Positions 5,057 through 10,506 of a stretch of 10,506 nucleotides of DNA are shown in pieces. The stretch is from contig CAZRZN010000139.1 in assembly GCA_964604565.1 (NCBI GenBank), positions 1 to 10,506 of the forward strand, given 5' to 3'. The stretch comes from CAZRZN01 sp964604565 (GTDB lineage Bacteria; Pseudomonadota; Alphaproteobacteria; Rhodobacterales; Rhodobacteraceae). Each line of letters starts with the position of its first letter. The stretch's first letter is position 1. Made by a program: the position numbers and the translations under genes. A model generated the notes under the pieces. That model was not told the DNA's origin, did not search any database, and worked only from the letters and a program-made list of their open reading frames with translations.

Positions 5057-6289
5057 TCAGCCCTCCTTTATCATTTGCATGCCCTCCGGCCCGAAAGACA
5101 GTCTGCGTCCCGAATCCAGCGCCGGGGCATAGAACTCGGACAAGGTGGACAGGGCGCGGGTCCGACCGATGCGGACCGGGTCGCCGGATCCGCCCACGGC
5201 CGGTTTTGCAGGATCAGGCGGGGTCGCGCGGAACCAGATCATCGGGTGCACTTCGCGCAGATGATCCTGCGCGATCCAGCCAAGGCAGTCTGCCACCCGG
5301 CGCCGCGCGCTGCCGGGATCGGTATATCCGCCCAGCGTGAAGCCGGTCATCGCGGCCATGCGGTTTGCCATGTCCTGCGTCCCGTGGCGCCCCAGAATGT
5401 CGTGCAGGCCTTCGGCGAACAGCTCGCCATCGACGCGGCGTATGGCGCCCGGGTCCGTGGCGATCGCGCCGTAGTAGATCCAGACATATCCCCCAAGGCC
5501 CCAAACATCCGTCGTGCGGGTTGCGGTGCGCCTGGCCTGTTGGTCGAGGATTTCCCAACTGCCAAATCGCTCCGGGCGCAATTCACGCCCCAAATGCCAG
5601 AGATGCCAGGGATTTCCGGGATCGAGGTCGATCAGATCCTCGTAGTCGTCGGCCACGCGGCTGCGCGGCGCGGGATCGGCCTCCAGCACCGCGCAGCGCA
5701 CCGACGCCCACATCGGGGAGTCGTATTCGAAGGGGTCGAAACAGTCGTTCAGCGCCGTCGCGGCCGCCATGTGACAGGCGCGCGATTCCGGCACGTCGGC
5801 GGCATCCCAAGCGCGCGCGGCGTCCACATGCGCCATGGCAAGGACATGCGCGATGGCCGGACAGTCAGGCATCTCCGCGCGCAGCATGTCCAGCGAGCCG
5901 AGGATGTTCGCCACGGCCCGTGTCTGATCGCGCGCAAGGGTTTCGGCAATCGCCGCAGCGATGTCGATACGCGCGCCCTCGGACAGCAGTGTCGCGATCG
6001 ACCGTAGCCCGGGCGTCAGCGCCCGGTTTGCATCGGCTTTCGTGATCTCCTGAGCCAGTGTTTCCCAATCCTCCTGCCGGGCGAGGAACTGGCCCCGCAT
6101 CCGAAAATGGGTGGCTGCCTCGGCATCCGGACCGGGATCGGAAATCGGAATCTCCACCCGGGGCCGTAAGGGCGGCACCTTGGACATGGACGGGTCGACG
6201 GCCGGTCGCCGTCCGGCCAAGAACAAGTCCGGGATCGGAAGCAGCGCGCTCAGCGAGCGCATGTTTGGGAGCAAGTCGCGCATTATCAT
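5057..6289 (-). CDS. Hypothetical protein, helical-repeat-like
   Basis: I do not recognise this protein family. It is a soluble, alanine- and arginine-rich protein of about 410 residues. The middle looks like alpha-helical repeats: DYEDLIDLDPGNPWHLWHLG resembles a tetratricopeptide unit, preceded by paired helices rich in alanine. A conserved-looking core near the C-terminal third contains WGLGGYVWIYYGAIATDPGA. There is no signal peptide or membrane segment. The start is uncertain. The frame stays open back to a TTG at 6415, but codons between 6290 and 6415 (TTA, ATA, TCT) look non-coding, and no candidate (6331, 6289, 6283, 6262) has a clear ribosome site; 6289 is my choice. It precedes gatB in the same direction and shares its upstream region with the transglycosylase gene. 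Its function is unknown. Confidence 0.78.
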   Translation of the reverse strand: MIMRDLLPNMRSLSALLPIPDLFLAGRRPAVDPSMSKVPPLRPRVEIPISDPGPDAEAATHFRMRGQFLARQEDWETLAQEITKADANRALTPGLRSIATLLSEGARIDIAAAIAETLARDQTRAVANILGSLDMLRAEMPDCPAIAHVLAMAHVDAARAWDAADVPESRACHMAAATALNDCFDPFEYDSPMWASVRCAVLEADPAPRSRVADDYEDLIDLDPGNPWHLWHLGRELRPERFGSWEILDQQARRTATRTTDVWGLGGYVWIYYGAIATDPGAIRRVDGELFAEGLHDILGRHGTQDMANRMAAMTGFTLGGYTDPGSARRRVADCLGWIAQDHLREVHPMIWFRATPPDPAKPAVGGSGDPVRIGRTRALSTLSEFYAPALDSGRRLSFGPEGMQMIKEG

Positions 6290-6362
6290 GACCGCAGATA
6301 ACCCGCGATTCGGGGCCAAAAGGCGGCGCATTGCGGGAATTGCGCGGACCTTATGCTGACCA

Positions 6363-6390
6363 TTGACGGGCTTTGGTGCCAATGTATTAA
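6363..6390 (+). promoter_or_regulatory. Sigma-70-like promoter for the transglycosylase gene
   Basis: TTGACG (6363-6368) and TATTAA (6385-6390) are 16 bases apart, a good match to the housekeeping consensus. Transcription would start near 6397, leaving a leader of roughly 130 nt before the ATG at 6529. The opposite strand carries TTGTCA (6415-6410) and a weak TGTTAA 17 bases on, which could serve the divergent hypothetical gene. Confidence 0.5.
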
Positions 6391-6528
6391 CAAGATGTTG
6401 CGGAATGAATGACAATCATGCGCTGCCTGTGGACCGAAAAGGCGGATTGCGTCGTGATGAGCGGTCTTTGGCCTTGCGGCAACCGGCGCGCTTGCATCAT
6501 CCGGGGGGCTGGGTAAACCTTTTCTCCC

Positions 6529-7332
6529 ATGAAGATATTCTCTGCGCTGATGTGTGGCTTTTTTATCGCCGCCGCTCCGACTTTCGCCGAACCCGACCCG
6601 GATGCCGCCGATGTGGTGACGGCCGTCGTGGCGGCAGTTCCCTCCGTCGAGGTTTCCAACCTTGCGGTAAAAGTGTCTTTGCGTCCCAAGGCGCGCAAGA
6701 GGATCATCGTGCCGGAGGCACGCTGGGACGGCATTGACGGCAGCCGCAGCTGGAGTGTCGCGGTCCTTCGCGGGTTGCGGGCGCAGGCTGACAAACTGCC
6801 CGACCTCGTCCCGAAAGACATTGCCAATTATTGCCCCGGCTATCCGACAGCCGGACGCGCACAGCGCGAGGCCTTTTGGGTGGGGCTGATCTCGGCGCTC
6901 GCCTGGCATGAAAGCACGCATCGGCCATGGGCTGTTGGCGGTGGCGGTCAGTGGTATGGTCTGGTGCAGATCTATCCGCCGACGGCTCGTCATTACCAAT
7001 GCAAGGCGCGCAGTGGTGCCGCATTGAAAGACCCCGAGGACAATCTGTCCTGTGCCTTGCGGATCATGGCCGTGACCGTGGTGCGCGACAATGTCATCAG
7101 CCGTGGCATGCGGGGGGTGGCCGCGGATTGGGGTCCGTTCCATTCGCGCCGGAAACGCGAAGACATCATGGCCTGGACCCGGTCGCAGAGCTACTGCACG
7201 GGGTTGGGCCGGTCCCTGCGACCCAAGGCGCGGCCGGAGGGCATATGGGCCGGCGTCGAGCCGGTCCGGCCCCAATCACGGCCAGTGCTCGAGGCGGGAG
7301 AGGCCGGTGCGCCGCTGGCGTCCGACGGATGA
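6529..7332 (+). CDS. Transglycosylase SLT domain protein (periplasmic)
   Basis: This is a predicted murein lytic transglycosylase, cleaving the glycan strand of peptidoglycan. The 267-residue protein starts with a Sec signal peptide (MKIF...TFA, residues 1-20). After a low-complexity linker, the lysozyme-like fold runs from about 115 to 222. FWVGLISALAWHEST carries the likely catalytic Glu128, followed by GLVQIYPPTARHY (144-156), equivalent to the GLMQIxPxTA motif of SLT enzymes. DNLSCALRIM follows at 171-180. Cysteines at 102, 158, 175 and 223 could form disulfides in the periplasm. The C-terminal 45 residues are basic and proline-rich. The ATG at 6529 is chosen because it gives a clean signal peptide, although no ribosome site lies close by. 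It is monocistronic between a promoter at 6363-6390 and a terminator-like hairpin at 7371-7403. Confidence 0.87.
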   Translation: MKIFSALMCGFFIAAAPTFAEPDPDAADVVTAVVAAVPSVEVSNLAVKVSLRPKARKRIIVPEARWDGIDGSRSWSVAVLRGLRAQADKLPDLVPKDIANYCPGYPTAGRAQREAFWVGLISALAWHESTHRPWAVGGGGQWYGLVQIYPPTARHYQCKARSGAALKDPEDNLSCALRIMAVTVVRDNVISRGMRGVAADWGPFHSRRKREDIMAWTRSQSYCTGLGRSLRPKARPEGIWAGVEPVRPQSRPVLEAGEAGAPLASDG

Positions 7333-7370
7333 TGCGCGTCTTGATTTGGCGCGGTCGATCATTGGTCAGC

Positions 7371-7403
7371 GTCGGGACATACGTGATGTCCTGACATTAT
7401 TCT
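7371..7403 (+). terminator. Terminator-like hairpin after the transglycosylase gene
   Basis: GTCGGGACAT (7371-7380) pairs over ten positions with ATGTCCTGAC (7386-7395), one a G-T pair, around the loop ACGTG. ATTATTCT follows, an imperfect T tract. It lies 39 bases past the stop, a suitable place for an intrinsic terminator before the convergent acyltransferase gene. Confidence 0.55.
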
Positions 7404-7524
7404 GGTGAGGAGCGATGGAGCCCAGAATTTGCCGGATCAACTACGCTGGGAGTGCATGAGAAAAGGACTTTAAGTCATTGTCTTAAAATGATTCTTCTGC
7501 TTTTCCAATCAATCTCAAAGGATC

Positions 7525-8388
7525 TCAGGCCCTGAGCCAACTGGGCCGGCGCGTGGCGTCCACGAGCGAAACCGCGGGTGCCCGGCGACCGCCCAGAGCC
7601 AGCGTTGCGCGCCGCAGCATCTTGATGGCGTCTTCGGACTTGGCTGGCAAGGCCGAGGGGGAGATGGCCTCCCCGATGGTCACGCGGAACGGTTGATCGG
7701 CCTTGTTCAGCAGTTCGTTGAACAGGGTGATGTCGCGCAAGGTCGGGTGCAGAAAATCGAACAGGTAGAACAGGGTCGAATTTCGCGCCCGAATGTGCAT
7801 CGGTATGACCGGCAGGTCGAACTTGCGCGCGATCATCGCCGCAGAGGCCATCCAAGGACGTTCGTGCAGCGACAGGCCCCGGCGCTTGGCGAGGCGACCG
7901 GACGGAAAGATCACGCCGATCTTGCCTTGCTTGACCGCTTCGCGCGTGAAGTTCATCGTATCGCGGGTCTTGGCGCGGGTGCGCCGGTCGACGCGCCATT
8001 CCACGGGGGCGACGATCTCTTCGTATTGCGGCAAGACGCGAATGATGTCGAGATTGGCGAAATAATAGATGTCCTGCCGCACCCTGCGCAGCGTATCGTG
8101 CACGATCACCCCGTCGGAAATTCCGGTCGGATGGTTCGACACGATCAGGGCCGGACCGCTGCGGGGGATGTTGTCCAGCCCCGTGACCTTCACGTCCTTG
8201 GCAATGATGCGGGCGGCATATTGCATGACCTCATCCGCGCTCAGATCGCCGACCGCGCCGAAATGATAGCTGGATTGTTCATAATTCAGAAGCCAGTTCA
8301 ACAGCTTGCGAGCTGTTCCAACGCCCGGGCGGCCGGAGAAAAGCCAGGGTGCGCGTTCCTTGATAAGCGGTTCCAAACGGTCGGTCAT
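7525..8388 (-). CDS. Acyltransferase-like (PlsC/lysophospholipid acyltransferase superfamily) protein
   Basis: The 287-residue protein has the layout of glycerolipid acyltransferases. SNHPTGISDG at 84-93 is the motif I position, but with five residues between His86 and Asp92 instead of the usual four. FPSGRL (161-166) matches motif III, normally FPEGTR, and LPVIPMHI (192-199) matches motif IV. The substrate is probably an acyl donor plus a lysophospholipid or ornithine-type acceptor at the inner membrane face, but this is inference. No clear membrane span is visible. The frame stays open to an ATG at 8478; the start at 8388 (MTDRLEPLIK) is preferred because the extra upstream codons look non-coding, yet neither it nor 8424 has a good ribosome site. 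It follows the pepN operon by 119 bases in the same direction. A TATAAG box at 8455-8450 could give it its own promoter. Confidence 0.85.
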   Translation of the reverse strand: MTDRLEPLIKERAPWLFSGRPGVGTARKLLNWLLNYEQSSYHFGAVGDLSADEVMQYAARIIAKDVKVTGLDNIPRSGPALIVSNHPTGISDGVIVHDTLRRVRQDIYYFANLDIIRVLPQYEEIVAPVEWRVDRRTRAKTRDTMNFTREAVKQGKIGVIFPSGRLAKRRGLSLHERPWMASAAMIARKFDLPVIPMHIRARNSTLFYLFDFLHPTLRDITLFNELLNKADQPFRVTIGEAISPSALPAKSEDAIKMLRRATLALGGRRAPAVSLVDATRRPSWLRA

Positions 8389-8507
8389 GGCACGGACTCG
8401 GTTATTTAAGCGTGGGGTTCCCATGACAAAAAGGCTGTCACCGGTCCATCTTATACCAGCTTCATGACAGTTGCACATAGGTTAGGCAGGCGTTTGCCAA
8501 AGGCGGC

Positions 8508-8936
8508 TCAAATCAGGCCGAAATGATGCCGTTCCGTCCGGACGCCACGGGCCTCCAGCGCATCCTGCAGGACAGGATGCGGCGGCAGGCTGTCCTGCGG
8601 CAGGCTGATGCGCCGACCACCCTCCAGCACCAGCCGGGCGCGCACGGAAAAATCTATCCGCGTTTCGAAGCGCATGTGATCAATGCGCGCCAGCGCCACG
8701 TCGCCCTTTGCCTTGCCCGAGCCCCAGCGCAGGGTCGTGTCGTCAAGGTGCAGCCACGCCTCGCGCCCCAGCGCGAAATCCAGCGCCGCGGGAATGCTGA
8801 CGATCAGCAGGGCGCCCACCACCCAGACAGAGGCCGCCAGCGCGAACCAAAGTGTCAAAACCGCCAGCCAGACCAGCATCAACACCAAAAAGGCCCGTAG
8901 TGATCGGCCGGAACTTGCATGTTCGAGCGGTTTCAC
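8508..8936 (-). CDS. Small membrane protein with two helices and a PH-like tail
   Basis: The 142-residue protein has two hydrophobic segments (about 14-34 and 36-56). A soluble tail with alternating strands follows (LHLDDTTLRW, ARIDHMRFET, ARLVLEGGRRISLP). This two-helix plus beta-rich layout resembles bacterial PH-domain (YdbS-like or DUF2244-like) membrane proteins, but I cannot name the family. The start is taken as the GTG at 8936. It overlaps the stop of the upstream oxidoreductase gene in GTGA, has a GC-rich purine stretch before it (GGCGGGCG), and avoids the non-membrane-like upstream extension that overlaps that gene in another frame. It is likely made only when the oxidoreductase gene is translated. 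Its function is unknown. Confidence 0.8.
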   Translation of the reverse strand: MKPLEHASSGRSLRAFLVLMLVWLAVLTLWFALAASVWVVGALLIVSIPAALDFALGREAWLHLDDTTLRWGSGKAKGDVALARIDHMRFETRIDFSVRARLVLEGGRRISLPQDSLPPHPVLQDALEARGVRTERHHFGLI

Positions 8937-9676
8937 CGCCCGCCCGCCACGTCGATGATGGTCCGCGTCACATAGGATGCCCGATCCGACAGCAACCAAA
9001 GGATCGCCTCGGCGCATTCCTCCGCCGTGCCGGGGCGGCCCATGGGCGGGGTCTTTCCCAGTTGGGTCAGTCGGTCCGGCTGGCCGCCCTTTGCGTGAAT
9101 TTCCGTCTCGATCAGGCCTGGGCGGATCCCGTTGACGCGGATGCCCTCCGGCGCCAGTTCGTCCGCAAGGCCGATGGTAAAGACGTCGATCGCCCCTTTG
9201 GTGGCGGCATAGTCGATATACTGGTTGGCCGACCCAAGCCGCGCCGCAACCGAAGACACGTTGACCATCGTGCCACCCTGTCCCCAGTCCCGCATGACCG
9301 CGACGGTCTGCCGCGCCACTTCGATGGCGCCGAACACGTTGACGCCAAAGACGGTCTGCACGCGCTCCGGGGTCAGATCCGCGATACCCCCGCTGGGAAC
9401 GACGATTCCAGCGTTGTTGACAAGGCCGATCGGACCTGGCTTCAACTCGCGCAGCTTGGCGAACATCTTTTCGATGGCCTTGGGGTCTGACACATCCGCC
9501 TGCACCATATAGGCTTGCGCGCCCATGCTCTCGACCATGGCGGCGGTCGTTTCGGCACCGGTCCTGTCCTTGCCGTAATGCACCACGATGCGTTGCCAGC
9601 CGGAAAAGGCCGCCATGCGCGCCGTTGCCGCGCCGATCCCGGCGCTGGCACCGGTCACGATCAGAACACTGTTCAC
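8933..9676 (-). CDS. Short-chain dehydrogenase/reductase (SDR), YgfF-like
   Basis: This is a classical SDR of 247 residues. The cofactor motif TGASAGIG is at 8-15, an Asp-Val (61-62) contacts the adenine ring, NNAG is at 87-90, Asn113 is present, and the catalytic set is Ser142, Tyr156 and Lys160 (YAATK). PG at 186-187 follows. The SSVAARLG...YIDYAATKGAID stretch and the ending IDVAGGR match the group that includes E. coli YgfF and glucose-1-dehydrogenase-like enzymes. The substrate cannot be read from sequence. A lysine (K36) after the second strand leans towards NADP(H). The start is the GTG at 9676, which overlaps the pepN stop as GTGA and gives the normal N-terminus directly before the cofactor motif. 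It is the middle gene of a coupled pepN-SDR-membrane protein operon. Confidence 0.94.
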   Translation of the reverse strand: MNSVLIVTGASAGIGAATARMAAFSGWQRIVVHYGKDRTGAETTAAMVESMGAQAYMVQADVSDPKAIEKMFAKLRELKPGPIGLVNNAGIVVPSGGIADLTPERVQTVFGVNVFGAIEVARQTVAVMRDWGQGGTMVNVSSVAARLGSANQYIDYAATKGAIDVFTIGLADELAPEGIRVNGIRPGLIETEIHAKGGQPDRLTQLGKTPPMGRPGTAEECAEAILWLLSDRASYVTRTIIDVAGGR

Positions 9677-10506
9677 GAGAGGATCCGTGAAATCATCTCG
9701 CCGGTGTCACGGCTGAGATCGGGCTTGTCGCGCAGCCGTTCCAGTTGCGTGCGGATGAGGGCCTGCCGGTCGCTGTCATAGCGTTTCCAGGTCTGGAAGG
9801 CAGAGCACATGCGCGCCGTGGTCTGAGGGTTGAGATCGTCCAGACGGATCAGCCAGTCCGTCAGCAGCCGGTAGCCCGCGCCGTCCTTGCGGTGGAATCC
9901 GGCGTGTGACATCGCCAGTGATCCCATGACCGCACGGAACCTGTTGGGGTTCTTCCAGTCGAAATCCGGATGGGCGGTCAGCGCCTCGGCGCGGGGCACG
10001 ACCTCTGCAGGTGTGGCGGCGCCGACTTGCAGGCCGAACCATTTGTCCATGACCAGCCTGTCGTGGCGCCATTGGCGTTCGAAGGCGGCCAGCGCCTCGG
10101 CATCGCGACCGGCCCGCACAAGCTGCATCAGCGCCGACAACTGCAAGGTCATGTTGTCGGCCTCGGCGAATTGCGCCTGCGCCGCCTTGCCGCCATCCAG
10201 CCGCGTGGTGAGCGACAGCACCGCCGCGCCGAGAGCGCGCTTGCCCGACTGCTCTGCGTCCGGCGCATAGGCCGCGTCCGCCTTTCCCTCGGCGGCAAGC
10301 TGCGGGAGCAGGTCGGCCCAGCGTTCTGCCTTGACCTGCGCCAGCGTTTCCTGCGCGGCATGGATGGCGTCCGGATCCGGCGTCACGCCACGTTCGAACA
10401 AGACCTGCGCCAGTTCGGAATCGGACGGACCGCCCATCATCATCGCGCGAAACGCCGGGTCCAGATCGCGGTCCCGCAAAAGCGTTTCCAGTCCGTCCAG
10501 CCATGC
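9673..10506 (-). CDS. pepN: Aminopeptidase N, C-terminal part
   Basis: The last 277 codons of pepN lie in the window; the gene continues past the right edge, so the zinc-binding HExxH and GAMEN motifs are not visible. The segment matches the helical C-terminal domain of M1-family aminopeptidase N. EADNMTLQLSAL, the MDKWFGLQ stretch (about 153-160 of this segment), NPNRFRAVMGSLA (about 186-198), GAGYRLLTDWLIRLDDLNPQ and LKRYD-like WKRYDSDRQ all follow the E. coli PepN pattern in order. The protein ends MISRILS. It removes N-terminal residues from peptides in the cytoplasm and contributes to peptide recycling. The frame is open to the window edge (residues AWLDGLETLL at the start), so the apparent TTG at 10479 is not its start. 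Its stop overlaps the next gene's GTG. Confidence 0.96.
   Translation of the reverse strand, partial: AWLDGLETLLRDRDLDPAFRAMMMGGPSDSELAQVLFERGVTPDPDAIHAAQETLAQVKAERWADLLPQLAAEGKADAAYAPDAEQSGKRALGAAVLSLTTRLDGGKAAQAQFAEADNMTLQLSALMQLVRAGRDAEALAAFERQWRHDRLVMDKWFGLQVGAATPAEVVPRAEALTAHPDFDWKNPNRFRAVMGSLAMSHAGFHRKDGAGYRLLTDWLIRLDDLNPQTTARMCSAFQTWKRYDSDRQALIRTQLERLRDKPDLSRDTGEMISRILS

Noticed and set aside
3817..5340. 507-codon plus-strand frame across gatB
   Set aside because: Antisense shadow of gatB: it runs through the gatB start and beyond with no independent protein signature, while gatB is unmistakable on the other strand.
7415..7459. 14-codon frame after GAGGAG at 7407-7412
   Set aside because: The spacing of two bases between ribosome site and ATG is too short, and the peptide is tiny with no supporting context.
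7469..7487. TTTAAG/CTTAAA inverted repeat in the AT-rich spacer between convergent genes
   Set aside because: Weak AT stem with no clear T tract in phase for either gene; common in AT-rich spacers.
7475..7999. 174-codon minus-strand frame inside the acyltransferase gene
   Set aside because: Out-of-frame shadow of the acyltransferase gene, whose motifs are read in the other frame.

Overview
The window looks like chromosomal DNA from a Rhodobacteraceae (Roseobacter-group) alphaproteobacterium. It is GC-rich, and its genes (GatB, PepN, BolA, a J-domain protein, a Tat-exported MsrB, a fasciclin-domain protein) resemble that family. This placement rests on protein resemblance and gene style recalled from memory, not on a database search. 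No insertion sequence, phage gene, CRISPR array, tRNA or rRNA was seen, and most of the window is ordinary housekeeping sequence.

Layout. At the left edge are the first ten codons of a leftward L-serine dehydratase (sdaA). Divergent from it run two rightward genes for exported proteins: a fasciclin-domain protein and an MsrB methionine sulfoxide reductase, separated by a terminator-like hairpin. About 700 bases (1402-2097) then hold no convincing gene, only several hairpins and two short protein-like open segments. Next is a divergent pair: a leftward J-domain protein and a rightward BolA. Between bolA and the leftward gatB lie 409 bases that contain a strong leftward intrinsic terminator, a plausible promoter ahead of it, and a very stable stem-loop. 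This is the best candidate for an undescribed element in the window: a small RNA of about 135 nt.

gatB follows a leftward helical-repeat-like hypothetical gene, possibly in one transcript. A promoter region then fires rightward into a periplasmic lytic-transglycosylase-like gene. That gene ends convergently against a leftward acyltransferase-like gene.

The right end is a compact leftward operon: pepN (its 5' part lies outside the window), an SDR oxidoreductase, and a small two-helix membrane protein. At both internal junctions the stop of one gene overlaps the GTG start of the next in the sequence GTGA, which suggests translational coupling. The acyltransferase-like gene lies 119 bases further on and could be read from the same transcript or from its own promoter.

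Functionally the window combines amino-acid and protein turnover (sdaA, pepN), translation fidelity (gatB), iron-sulfur or stress physiology (bolA, J protein), periplasmic repair and envelope upkeep (msrB, fasciclin, transglycosylase) and lipid metabolism (acyltransferase-like).
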